This document shows, in pieces, positions 1 through 10,171 of a stretch of 13,847 nucleotides of DNA (the stretch's first letter is position 1; each line of letters begins with the position of its first letter). The position numbers and the translations under genes are program-made. The notes under the pieces were generated by a model. The model was not told where the DNA came from and searched no databases. It worked only from the letters and a program-made list of their open reading frames with translations. The stretch lies in assembly GCA_000437595.1 (NCBI GenBank), contig FR899818.1, forward strand, positions 1-13,847. Reading direction: 5' to 3'. The stretch comes from Faecalibacterium sp. CAG:74 (GTDB lineage: Bacteria > Bacillota > Clostridia > Christensenellales > Aristaeellaceae).

Positions 1-2
1 TG

Positions 3-10
3 CTCCTTCC
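3..10 (-). promoter_or_regulatory. Possible ribosome binding site of a gene beyond the left edge
   Basis: On the minus strand this reads GGAAGGAG and stands two bases from the window edge, so a start codon could follow a few bases outside. It would place another minus-strand gene after the SGNH hydrolase. The motif alone is weak evidence. The rest of positions 1-78 shows only a short GGCG/CGCC hairpin (about 26-36) with no U-tract after it. Confidence 0.3.
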
Positions 11-78
11 GCGTGCAGCTTTTTGGCGCTTCGCCTAAGCCCTTGTTTGCTCCCCCAACTTTCCGTGAAGAACCAATC

Positions 79-720
79 TTACTTTGCCATCATTGCCAGC
101 AGCTTCTCCTTCACCGCCAGCGCTAGTTTTCGATGCTCCTCCGGCATCATATGAATCCCATCCACCTTCGACGGCTGCACAATCTCCTGCGTATTCATCA
201 TTTCCACACCGAGCCACTCACACAAACCCTTCATCAGTGCCGGGAATTTCCGCGATTCCTGCCCCTTGCCGTACAGCGTGTCCCACTCCGCCACATTCTC
301 GCCAATTTCAATCGGCGTCAGTACCAGAATCCGCGGCTTGTTATCCCCGAACAGCGGCACGCTCGCGGGGTACAGCTGGTCGAACGTCTGAATCGTGCGA
401 ATCAGCGTGCCGATACCGTTGACGCTCGCCTGTGCGGAATGCTCCTTCAGGTCGTTCGTGCCAAGCATGATGATGATGGCATCCAGCGGGCGCAGGGTGT
501 CCAGCGCGTAAGGCAGCGCGCCCAAGCCGGTCATGAAATTCTTGCCGGGTTCAGGAAAGACGGTGGTTCTGCCGTTCTGCCCGTTCTCGTGGATGCGCCA
601 GTCCGCGCCAAGTTCATCCTGCAAAATGCCTGTCCAGCGGGTGTGTTCGTCGTAGCGCTTGCAGGTGCCGGGGATGAAGCCCCAAGTGTTGCTGTCACCG
701 AAGCAAAGAACGTGTTTCAT
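79..720 (-). CDS. SGNH/GDSL-type hydrolase (arylesterase-like)
   Basis: A 213-residue serine hydrolase with all SGNH blocks. Block I is FGDSNTWG with the nucleophile Ser10, block II has Gly50 in QNGRTT, block III is GTND with Asn89, and block V is DGIH with Asp187 and His190. The N-terminus (LCFGDSNTWG, then RWTGIL) and the IIMLGTND block resemble the arylesterase/acyltransferase MsAcT of Mycobacterium smegmatis, as I remember that sequence. The substrate is likely a small acyl or acetyl ester, but it cannot be specified. There is no signal peptide, so the enzyme is probably cytoplasmic. The start has a GGAGG site (729-733) eight bases upstream. It lies 64 bp downstream of carB-dapF behind a strong terminator, so it depends on read-through or on a promoter I did not find. 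The fold and catalytic class are confident; the substrate is not. Confidence 0.9.
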   Translation of the reverse strand: MKHVLCFGDSNTWGFIPGTCKRYDEHTRWTGILQDELGADWRIHENGQNGRTTVFPEPGKNFMTGLGALPYALDTLRPLDAIIIMLGTNDLKEHSAQASVNGIGTLIRTIQTFDQLYPASVPLFGDNKPRILVLTPIEIGENVAEWDTLYGKGQESRKFPALMKGLCEWLGVEMMNTQEIVQPSKVDGIHMMPEEHRKLALAVKEKLLAMMAK

Positions 721-740
721 GCAAATTTCCTCCCCTTTGC

Positions 741-778
741 AAAAAGGGCGGCATCCCGCATGAAAAACGAGATGCCGC
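741..778 (-). terminator. Rho-independent terminator of the argF-carA-carB/dapF operon
   Basis: Arms 748-758 and 768-778 pair over 11 bp, with one G-T wobble on the minus strand and a nine-base loop. On the minus strand the stem is followed by CC and five T's (741-745). It lies just after the stop of the carB-dapF gene and just before the ribosome binding site of the SGNH gene, so it separates the two. Confidence 0.85.
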
Positions 779-784
779 TTTTGC

Positions 785-4800
<4,016 letters not shown>

Positions 4801-4810
<10 letters not shown>

Positions 4811-5883
4811 TCCTTATTCCCTCCCATCATGGCAATAAAGCGGTCGAACAGGAAGCGGGTGTCAAGCGGGCCGCCGCACGCTTCCGGGTGGAACTGGACG
4901 GAGAACGCGGGCATATCGGTATAATCAACGCCCTCGCAGGTGCCGTCGTTGCCGTTGACAAAACGCAGGGACGCGTTTTCCGGCAGCGTGTCGCAGTCCA
5001 CCGCATAGCCGTGGTTCTGGCTCGTCATGTAGGACAGCCCGGTCTTGACGTCCTTCGCGGGCTGATTTGCGCCGCGGTGGCCGTACTTCAGCTTGGCGGT
5101 CTTTGCGCCCTGACTGAGCGCCAGCAGCTGATGCCCCAGGCAGATGCCGAAGGTAGGGATGCGGTGGCGCATGAGTTCGCGCAGATTCGCAATCACGGCG
5201 GTGTTATCCGCCGGGTCGCCGGGGCCGTTGGACAGCATCAGTCCGTCGGGATTCAGGTTAAGGATTTCCTGCGCCGTCGCGCTCGCCGGAACAACCGTGA
5301 CCGCACAGCCGCGCTTTTCGAGTTCACGCTGGATGTTCGCCTTTGCGCCGAAGTCCCAGAGGACGACGTTGTGGATTCCCCGCTTCTTCGCGGGCTGAAC
5401 GCCGTCGCACGTCACGTCCTGAATCGACGGATGGAACGGCAGCACCTTCAATTGCGCGCAGATTTCCTCCGGATTCTCCGGCTTCTCGGTCAGCAGCGCG
5501 GCATTCATCACGCCCGCATTGCGGATAACGCGGGTCAGCGCGCGGGTGTCCACCCCCGTCAGGCAGGGAATGCCCTGCGCTTTGAGGTAATCATCGAGCT
5601 TGCCTTGGCAGCGGAAGTTGCTCGGCTCATCGCAGAGTTCCCGGACGATATACGCGGACAGGCGCGGGCGCGGCGACTCGAAGTCCTCCGGAATCACGCC
5701 GTAGTTGCCAATGGTCGGGAATGTCTGAATGACGATTTCCCCTTCGTAGGACGGGTCGGTCAGGGTTTCCAGATAGCCTGTCATCGCCGTGGTGAACACC
5801 AGCTCCGCCATGACCGGCTTCGCAGCGCCCATCAGCATGCCTTCGTAAAGCTGACCGTTGGCCAGCAGCAGATAGCCCTTCAT
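4801..5883 (-). CDS. carA: Carbamoyl-phosphate synthase small subunit (glutaminase)
   Basis: 360 residues, close to the usual 360-380. It is the glutamine amidotransferase subunit that hydrolyses glutamine and channels ammonia to CarB. The N-terminal CarA-specific domain begins GYLLLANGQLYEG. The C-terminal class I amidotransferase domain has the nucleophile Cys248 in GICLGHQ, plus His332 and Glu334 in FHPE, completing the triad. An ATG at 5898 is in frame, but it lies just upstream of the ribosome binding site GGAGGA (5891-5896); the ATG at 5883 is seven bases downstream of that site and starts the conserved sequence, so I chose it. It is 45 bp downstream of argF and overlaps carB by 10 bp, indicating co-transcription and probable translational coupling. 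Placement after argF suggests the arginine pathway, although CarAB also serves pyrimidine synthesis. Confidence 0.96.
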
Positions 5884-5890
5884 GCTCGTT

Positions 5891-5896
5891 TCCTCC
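5891..5896 (-). promoter_or_regulatory. Ribosome binding site fixing the carA start
   Basis: GGAGGA on the minus strand, seven bases before the ATG at 5881-5883. An upstream in-frame ATG at 5896-5898 overlaps this site and so is not the likely start. Confidence 0.85.
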
Positions 5897-5928
5897 ATTT
5901 TTCTATTGGGGCAAAAACCGCGTGTTGC

Positions 5929-6849
5929 TTACCAGTCTTTCTTGTCCGCCATAACAGCAACCATGACTGCCTTCTGCGCGTGCAGGCGGTTCTCCGCCTC
6001 GTCGAAAATCTGGTCGGCGTGGGATTCAAACACATCCGCCGTGATTTCCTCGCCGCGGTGCGCGGGCAGGCAGTGCTGCACCATGCAGCCCAGATGCGCC
6101 TTCGCCAGCAGCTCCGCGTTAATCTGATAGCCGCGGAACGCCTTCTCGCGCACCGCCTTTTCTTCCTCCTGCCCCATCGAAGCCCACACGTCAGTGAAAA
6201 TGACGTCCGCATCCTTCGCCGCTTCTTCCGGGCTTTCGGTCATGACGAACTTGCCGGGGTACTGCTCGGTGAACGAGAGCACCTGCGCGTCCGGCTGATA
6301 CGCCTTCGGGCAGGCGATGGACACATGCGCGCCCATTTTGAGGAAGCCGACAATCAGCGAATTGGCCATGTTGTTGCCGTCGCCGATGTAGCACATATTC
6401 AGCCCCTCAATGCGCCCCTTGTACTCGCGCACGGTCTGCAAATCCGCCAGCACTTGGCAGGGGTGGCAGAAGTCCGTCAAGCCGTTGATAATCGGGATGC
6501 TGCCCACGCGCGCCAGCGTTTCCACTTCTTCCTGCGCGAAGGTGCGAATCATGATGCCGTCCAGATAGCGGCTCAGGACGCGCGCGGTGTCCTCCACCGG
6601 TTCGCCGCGGCCAATTTGCAGATCGCGGCTGGACAGGAACAGCGCATGCCCCCCCAGCTGGTACATGCCCGTCTCAAAGCTGACGCGCGTGCGGGTCGAG
6701 GACTTCTCAAAAATCATGCCCAGCGTTTTGCCTTTGAGGATGTGGTGCTCCACGCCGGCTTTGGTTTCCGCCTTCAGGCGGTCAGCGAGGTCAAGCAGCT
6801 CCGTGATTTCTTCCTTGCTCAGGTCGAGGAGCTTCAGCAGATGCTTCAT
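5929..6849 (-). CDS. argF: Ornithine carbamoyltransferase
   Basis: 306 residues. It transfers the carbamoyl group from carbamoyl phosphate to ornithine, giving citrulline in arginine synthesis; the active enzyme is typically a trimer. Carbamoyl-phosphate binding is shown by STRTR (residues 51-55) and HPCQ (129-132). The ornithine-specific loop DVWASMG (220-226) and the HCLP motif (259-262) distinguish it from aspartate carbamoyltransferase. The start at 6849 follows GGAGGG by seven bases; an in-frame ATG at 6867 lies upstream of that site and would add only MMEGIP. It is the first gene of the argF-carA-carB operon, so the producer and consumer of carbamoyl phosphate are made together. A catabolic role (arginine deiminase pathway, ArcB) is possible in principle, but the carAB linkage argues for biosynthesis. 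Confidence 0.95.
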   Translation of the reverse strand: MKHLLKLLDLSKEEITELLDLADRLKAETKAGVEHHILKGKTLGMIFEKSSTRTRVSFETGMYQLGGHALFLSSRDLQIGRGEPVEDTARVLSRYLDGIMIRTFAQEEVETLARVGSIPIINGLTDFCHPCQVLADLQTVREYKGRIEGLNMCYIGDGNNMANSLIVGFLKMGAHVSIACPKAYQPDAQVLSFTEQYPGKFVMTESPEEAAKDADVIFTDVWASMGQEEEKAVREKAFRGYQINAELLAKAHLGCMVQHCLPAHRGEEITADVFESHADQIFDEAENRLHAQKAVMVAVMADKKDW

Positions 6850-6856
6850 GGGAATT

Positions 6857-6862
6857 CCCTCC
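6857..6862 (-). promoter_or_regulatory. Ribosome binding site fixing the argF start
   Basis: GGAGGG on the minus strand, seven bases upstream of the ATG at 6847-6849. The alternative ATG at 6865-6867 is upstream of this motif. Confidence 0.8.
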
Positions 6863-6886
6863 ATCATTCTTCGCAGATGTCGCAGA

Positions 6887-6892
6887 AGTATA
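6887..6892 (-). promoter_or_regulatory. Possible proximal -10 element for argF at the ARG-box-like dyad
   Basis: TATACT on the minus strand, about 40 bases before the argF start and next to the ARG-box-like dyad at 6895-6912. No good -35 is visible at 16-18 bp, so it would be a weak or activator-dependent promoter. Its appeal is that an operator covering a promoter spacer is the classic ArgR arrangement. Confidence 0.3.
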
Positions 6893-6894
6893 AA

Positions 6895-6912
6895 GCTGCA
6901 TATTGATGCACA
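6895..6912. promoter_or_regulatory. ARG-box-like dyad (candidate ArgR operator)
   Basis: TGCAT-ATTG-ATGCA is a perfect inverted repeat with the geometry of the ArgR/AhrC box (TGAAT-N4-ATTCA), differing by one base per arm. It lies 46 bp upstream of the argF start. A second, degenerate box (TGTAT-N4-ATCAT, 6916-6933) begins after a 3-bp gap, the spacing typical of tandem ARG boxes; only its left half fits well. ArgR binding is inferred from the motif and from the arginine genes downstream. Confidence 0.45.
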
Positions 6913-6950
6913 TTTTCTGTATACGCATCATGGTTTCTTTCGTTTTCCCG

Positions 6951-6987
6951 CCCGAACCGAGGCGCACCGAAATGTGTCGGGTTCAGG
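6951..6987 (-). promoter_or_regulatory. Stem-loop in the argF leader
   Basis: In the minus-strand transcript CCTGAACCCGA (6977-6987) pairs with TCGGTTCGGG (6951-6960), with one G-T pair and one bulged C. No U-tract follows, so it is not a terminator. A second short dyad, ACCAGA-T-TCTGGT, lies at 6995-7007. The region 6850-7165 otherwise holds only the promoters and ARG-like boxes listed separately. I saw no T-box motif and no arginine-rich leader peptide. Confidence 0.4.
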
Positions 6988-7040
6988 GGAAACAACCAGA
7001 TTCTGGTGAAACTTAGGCACACGAAAATCGGCGCGTCAGC

Positions 7041-7069
7041 ACACCTGCCGAACATTATAGCATAGAATA
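7041..7069 (+). promoter_or_regulatory. Sigma-K-like promoter candidate for the LysM gene
   Basis: CATAGAATA at 7061-7069 fits the sigma-K -10 form CATAnnnTA, and an AC (7041-7042, context CACA) stands 17 bp upstream, as in mACm-N16-17. It lies about 97 bp before the LysM start. No convincing sigma-A promoter was found on this strand. The motif is short and could be chance; it also overlaps the oppositely directed argF promoter. Confidence 0.3.
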
Positions 7070-7082
7070 GCAGCGAGGGCAA
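7054..7082 (-). promoter_or_regulatory. Sigma-A promoter of the argF-carA-carB/dapF operon
   Basis: On the minus strand a -35 TTGCCC (7077-7082) is followed after 17 bp by a perfect TATAAT (7054-7059), preceded by TGC, an extended -10. Transcription would begin near 7047, giving a leader of about 200 nt before argF. Confidence 0.75.
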
Positions 7083-7165
7083 GGGATGAAACCACTGCCC
7101 GGCGCATAAATTTTGAATGGTGGGCGCAAAACCCGCCGAAAAGTGCAAACAGGAGGGAAACAGGC

Positions 7166-8002
7166 ATGGAACAGCAAGGTCGCAGAGCCATCGGGCGCGT
7201 CTGTCCGCGCGGGGCGGAGAGCTACACTTGGCAGGAGGGCGACACCGCCGAGCGTATCGCCCGTACATACGCCACCACCGTGCAGGCGCTGCAGGTCATC
7301 AATCCCGGCGTCGATTTTGCCACGTTGACCGCCGGGGAGGAAATCTGTCTGCCCAATTTCATCTATACCTGCATCAGCGGTCAGCCGTATGTGGTTGAAG
7401 ACGGCGACACGTTCGCGTCAATTGCCGCGCGGCTGGACATCACGACCTTCGAACTCGCCGAGCGGAATCCCGGCGTGTCACAGAACAATCTCACGGTCGG
7501 ACAGGTGCTGTGTGTTCCGGCAAAAGCGGACGACGCCGACGACGCGCAGACGCCCGCCATCCCCCTGCCGGACGACGGTGAGTACCCTGCCCTGCCTGAT
7601 GACAGCCAAACGCCCGTGATTCCCCTGCCGGACGACGGCGAATATCCCGCCCTGCCTGATACGCCGACCCGTGTCTGTCCGTCAGGATACACGCTGTCCG
7701 CGGTGCAGTCGGGGCAAAGCTACGCGGATTTGCTGGTGCAGCACAACGTCAGCTATCGGGCGATGCGCAGCACGAATCCGCAATTGATGCCGGGCTACCT
7801 GATTGCGGGCACTGCATACTGTGCGCCGCCGTCCGGCACGCGGCAGACGTGCGCCGGCTTGCGCTCGTACACCATTCAGCCGAGGGAGACGCTGGACACG
7901 CTGGCGGTGCGCTTTCGGACGACGCGGGGGCGGCTGCTCTCGCTGAACCCGACGCTGCTGCCCAGCGACTTCTCGTCGGGAACGGTGATTTGCATCGGCT
8001 AA
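7166..8002 (+). CDS. Four-LysM-domain protein, possibly spore or cell-wall associated
   Basis: 278 residues with four LysM modules at about 19-62, 74-118, 175-221 (degenerate) and 235-277. LysM folds bind N-acetylglucosamine-containing glycans such as peptidoglycan. Each module is bracketed by cysteines: 13/61, 69/116, 171/219 and 229/276, always 47 or 48 apart. Between modules 2 and 3 lies an acidic, proline-rich linker with two 20-residue repeats (129-148 and 149-168, centred on IPLPDDGEYPALPD). There is no signal peptide, membrane segment or catalytic domain. Signal-less LysM proteins in Firmicutes include spore-coat proteins such as SafA, which makes a spore role plausible; this is inference. 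AGGAGG (7151-7156) is nine bases before the ATG. The gene is a single unit between the argF promoter region and a convergent hydrolase gene. Confidence 0.85.
   Translation: MEQQGRRAIGRVCPRGAESYTWQEGDTAERIARTYATTVQALQVINPGVDFATLTAGEEICLPNFIYTCISGQPYVVEDGDTFASIAARLDITTFELAERNPGVSQNNLTVGQVLCVPAKADDADDAQTPAIPLPDDGEYPALPDDSQTPVIPLPDDGEYPALPDTPTRVCPSGYTLSAVQSGQSYADLLVQHNVSYRAMRSTNPQLMPGYLIAGTAYCAPPSGTRQTCAGLRSYTIQPRETLDTLAVRFRTTRGRLLSLNPTLLPSDFSSGTVICIG
7550..7669 (+). repeat. Two tandem 60-bp in-frame repeats in the LysM gene
   Basis: Copies at 7550-7609 and 7610-7669 encode TPAIPLPDDGEYPALPDDSQ and TPVIPLPDDGEYPALPDTPT. They differ at several silent positions, so the duplication is not brand new. 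The product is an extended acidic linker between LysM modules 2 and 3. Confidence 0.9.
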
Positions 8003-8004
8003 GC

Positions 8005-8045
8005 AAAAAGGGCAAGGATGCGTTCTGCACCCCTGCCCTGCTTTT
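8005..8045. terminator. Bidirectional terminator between convergent LysM and hydrolase genes
   Basis: Five A's precede GGGCA (8010-8014), which pairs with TGCCC (8034-8038). Two further G-C pairs extend the stem past an A/C mismatch, and four T's end it at 8042-8045. The A/T flanks allow termination in both directions. The minus-strand hydrolase stop codon lies inside it. Confidence 0.65.
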
Positions 8046-9015
8046 AGTTCTGGTAATGAATCCCCTGCTGCTTTTTCAGTTCATACGACACAACTTCGCT
8101 GCCGTCCAAATTCACCTTGTGCATGTCCACCGCGCAAATCTGCTGGTTGCCGTAGGTCGTGTAGTAGTAGACGCCCGTGTCGGCGTTGCAGCAGCTTGTG
8201 TACACCGTGATTTCATACCCATGCGGCAGGTGGGCGCAGCCGCGCGGGTGCGCCACGCCGCCTAAAATGTGGAAGAACTGCCCGACGCTCTCCTCCTCGC
8301 TGTCCCCGGAGACGGAGTTGTTCGTCAGGAACGCCGCGCGGACGAACCGCGACCACGGCGACCAGTCGCCCGGCAAGCCAATCGCGCCCGTGCAGCGTCC
8401 GCCCACCTTCAGCGGCAGCGTGGGCGCAAAGCGATTCACCGGCTCTTCCGGCGAAAGCGCCTGATAGTGCGCCAGATTTTCCAATTGCAATGGCAGCGGC
8501 GGCTCGTTCGTCATCACGTTCGACCAGTTGTCGTAGACGTGCAGCCCGTCCGCCATCGACTCGACGACGATGCAGCCTTCGCGGTCGTCAATCATCCAGT
8601 GCAGCGGCGACGGCGGGAGCTGCTCGCTGAAGCCGTCGCGGGTGATGTTCAGGCGCTGGAGCAGCGTTTTCGCCTCTTGGACGCTTTCGCACTGCCCCAG
8701 AATGTACGGAATCAGCTCAAAGCTGGCGACGTTCGCGCAAGCCGGCTTCACGTCGTGATACACGGCACTCGCGGGAAAGTTCAGCCCCGCCATGCTCAAG
8801 CCCTTCTCGTTCGTCGCTTCATAATATAAAGGCATTCCGCCAACGACGAACGCCATGCCAATCATGGCGAAATGGTCGCTGTTCGTCCCCTCGTGCCGGA
8901 AATGGAACGGATAGTGCCGCGGCGTGATGGCGACGGTCTCCTGATAGCTGTACTCCAAGTCAAGGTTTCTGCCGAAATAGTGGTCGCGCGTGGTCAGGCG
9001 AATCGCGGTACACAT
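8044..9015 (-). CDS. Choloylglycine hydrolase family (bile salt hydrolase / penicillin V acylase)
   Basis: 323 residues, the usual length for this Ntn-hydrolase family, which cleaves amide bonds of conjugated bile acids or penicillin V. With Met removed, the nucleophile Cys2 becomes the N-terminal residue. Matching the Clostridium perfringens bile salt hydrolase set (Cys2, Arg18, Asp21, Asn82, Asn175, Arg228) are Cys2, Arg16, Asp19, Asn79, Asn170 and Arg223. The tail motif YTSCCNADTGVYYYTTYGN is typical of the family. No signal peptide is present once the start is set at 9015, so the enzyme is cytoplasmic. The frame is open upstream to 9147, but only the ATG at 9015 has a ribosome binding site and exposes the cysteine. 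It diverges from a TSUP exporter gene. Bile salts are the favoured substrate given the gut-like context; penicillin V or N-acyl signals cannot be excluded. Confidence 0.92.
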   Translation of the reverse strand: MCTAIRLTTRDHYFGRNLDLEYSYQETVAITPRHYPFHFRHEGTNSDHFAMIGMAFVVGGMPLYYEATNEKGLSMAGLNFPASAVYHDVKPACANVASFELIPYILGQCESVQEAKTLLQRLNITRDGFSEQLPPSPLHWMIDDREGCIVVESMADGLHVYDNWSNVMTNEPPLPLQLENLAHYQALSPEEPVNRFAPTLPLKVGGRCTGAIGLPGDWSPWSRFVRAAFLTNNSVSGDSEEESVGQFFHILGGVAHPRGCAHLPHGYEITVYTSCCNADTGVYYYTTYGNQQICAVDMHKVNLDGSEVVSYELKKQQGIHYQN

Positions 9016-9023
9016 GATGCTTA

Positions 9024-9031
9024 TCCTCCTT
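9024..9031 (-). promoter_or_regulatory. Ribosome binding site fixing the hydrolase start
   Basis: AAGGAGGA on the minus strand, with the GGAGG core nine bases before the ATG at 9013-9015. It decides against the longer frame that begins at 9147 and confirms that Cys is residue 2. Confidence 0.9.
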
Positions 9032-9045
9032 CTGCTGATGAGGGT

Positions 9046-9074
9046 AGTATAGCCCGAAATGCGCGTTTGCACAA
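9046..9074 (-). promoter_or_regulatory. Sigma-A promoter of the choloylglycine hydrolase gene
   Basis: On the minus strand, -35 TTGTGC (9069-9074), a 17-bp spacer and -10 TATACT (9046-9051). The start of transcription would fall near 9039, leaving a short leader that just accommodates the ribosome binding site. Confidence 0.65.
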
Positions 9075-9081
9075 GCGGGTT

Positions 9082-9118
9082 CGCCGCTTCTTGCGGAATT
9101 TTCCAGCCATCAGCGGCG
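9082..9118. repeat. Nested inverted repeats between divergent promoters
   Basis: The outer arms CGCCGCT (9082-9088) and AGCGGCG (9112-9118) are perfect complements. Inside them, GGAA-TT-TTCC (9095-9104) is a second dyad with almost the same centre, near 9100. The element lies upstream of the hydrolase -35 and upstream of the exporter promoter candidate, a suitable place for a shared operator. No regulator gene is present in the window. Confidence 0.5.
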
Positions 9119-9187
9119 GATTTTCGCCTGATGCGCGAATTTTGCATTTTTGCCCGCGATGTTCATGCTGAGTACACACGAATCCGC

Positions 9188-9193
9188 TACAAT
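9188..9193 (+). promoter_or_regulatory. Probable -10 element of the TSUP exporter gene
   Basis: TACAAT on the plus strand, about 35 bases before the ATG at 9228. No convincing -35 lies 16-18 bp upstream, so the promoter is weak or regulated. This is the best candidate in the intergenic region for that direction. Confidence 0.35.
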
Positions 9194-9227
9194 GTGCATA
9201 AGAATCGACAGAAGGAAGGCTTTCCTC

Positions 9228-9998
9228 ATGGTGGAAAAAGTGCTGGTATGCCTGCTGGCGGGCTTAGGGGCTGGCTTAGGCACGGGATTCGCGGGCATGA
9301 GCGCCGCGGCGGTCATCAGCCCGATGCTGATTACGTTCTTGGGCATGGAGCCGTATGAGGCGGTCGGCATTGCGCTGGCGAGCGACGTGCTGGCGAGTGC
9401 CGCAAGCGCGTGGACATACGGCAAAAACAAGAATCTCGACATTCGCAACGGCTTGCTGATGATGGCGGCGGTGCTGGCGTTCACGGTCGTAGGCAGCTAC
9501 GTCGCAAGCCTTGTGCCGAGCCGAACGATGGGCAGCTTCAGCGTATTGATGACGATGCTACTGGGCATCAAGTTCATCATCCGCCCGGTGATGACGACGC
9601 GCGAAGCCATGCAGAACGTGAGCAAAAAGAAGCGCATGGTGCAGTCGATCGTCTGCGGCGCGTTCATCGGCATGATTTGCGGCTTCGTCGGCGCGGGCGG
9701 CGGCATGATGATGCTGCTGATTCTGACCTCCGTCATGGGCTATGAGCTGAAAACCGCCGTTGGCACGAGTGTGTTCATCATGGCGTTCACGGCGCTGACG
9801 GGCGCGGTCAGCCACTTCACCATCGGCGGATTGCCGGACGGATGGACGCTGGCGCTGTGCATGGCGTTCACGCTGCTGTTCGCGCAGATTGCCGCGAAAA
9901 TTGCGAACAAATCGAAACCGGAGACGCTCAACCGGGTCGTCGGCGTGGTTTTGGTGGTGCTGGGCGTTGTGATTCTGGCGGTGCAGTATCTGAGGTAA
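9228..9998 (+). CDS. TauE/SafE (TSUP) family membrane permease
   Basis: 256 residues, nearly all hydrophobic, with about seven or eight membrane segments. Two homologous halves carry the family's glycine-rich signatures: GLGAGLGTGFAG (residues 13-23) and CGFVGAGGGMMMLL (151-164). A charged loop around residues 123-136 separates the halves. TSUP proteins move small anions across the cytoplasmic membrane; characterised or proposed members handle sulfite, taurine-derived sulfonates, sulfoacetate or thiosulfate. The ATG at 9228 has GAAGGAAGG (9211-9219) eight bases upstream; an in-frame ATG at 9150 is farther out and has no such site. The gene diverges from the choloylglycine hydrolase gene across 212 bp. 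That neighbour suggests, but does not prove, a substrate such as taurine or a derivative. It ends with its own terminator. Confidence 0.88.
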   Translation: MVEKVLVCLLAGLGAGLGTGFAGMSAAAVISPMLITFLGMEPYEAVGIALASDVLASAASAWTYGKNKNLDIRNGLLMMAAVLAFTVVGSYVASLVPSRTMGSFSVLMTMLLGIKFIIRPVMTTREAMQNVSKKKRMVQSIVCGAFIGMICGFVGAGGGMMMLLILTSVMGYELKTAVGTSVFIMAFTALTGAVSHFTIGGLPDGWTLALCMAFTLLFAQIAAKIANKSKPETLNRVVGVVLVVLGVVILAVQYLR

Positions 9999-10007
9999 GT
10001 GCAGATT

Positions 10008-10053
10008 GCAAAAAGACATGCTTGACTTTCAACATCAAGCATGTCTTTTTTGC
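10008..10053 (+). terminator. Terminator of the TSUP exporter gene
   Basis: A perfect 11-bp stem, GACATGCTTGA (10015-10025) with TCAAGCATGTC (10035-10045), has a nine-base loop and a six-T tail. The stem is flanked upstream by five A's, so it may also work in the other direction. Confidence 0.92.
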
Positions 10054-10062
10054 CGCTCCAGC

Positions 10063-10078
10063 CGCGTCTGCGGACGCG
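10063..10078. repeat. Short GC-rich palindrome of unknown role
   Basis: CGCGTC-TGCG-GACGCG is a perfect dyad between two convergent terminators. It lacks a U-tract and is not near a promoter. It may be an incidental hairpin; nothing else was recognised between 10054 and 10130. Confidence 0.4.
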
Positions 10079-10130
10079 AAACCCGCTGCGACAAAGCACG
10101 CAATTATAGGAAGTGAAATCATCCGCATTC

Positions 10131-10168
10131 AAAAAAGCCCGAACCATCGCTGATTCAGGCTTCTTTTT
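10131..10168 (-). terminator. Terminator of the GH5 gene
   Basis: In the minus-strand transcript GCCTGAA (10154-10160) pairs with TTCGGGC (10137-10143), including one U-G wobble, with a ten-base loop. A six-T tail follows (10131-10136). It lies just downstream of the GH5 stop codon. Confidence 0.82.
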
Positions 10169-10171
10169 GCC

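Noticed and set aside
26..36. GGCG-CTT-CGCC hairpin as terminator of the SGNH gene
   Set aside because: The stem is only four base pairs and on the minus strand is followed by A's, not T's.
4888..6906. Long plus-strand open frame across carA and argF
   Set aside because: It runs antisense through two clearly identified genes and their junction, with low-complexity Arg/His/Ala-rich composition and no supporting ribosome binding site.
6864..7268. Minus-strand open frame covering the argF leader and the start of the LysM gene
   Set aside because: It overlaps the argF promoter and leader and the LysM 5' end, its product is compositionally odd, and no family motif is visible. A leader-peptide role was considered, but there is no arginine cluster.
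9016..9147. A 44-residue N-terminal extension of the choloylglycine hydrolase
   Set aside because: It would bury the Cys2 nucleophile, includes the promoter and ribosome binding site, and matches nothing in the family. The start at 9015 is well supported.
10019..10171. Small open frames between the exporter and GH5 genes
   Set aside because: They span two terminators and a palindrome, lack ribosome binding sites, and have no recognisable sequence.
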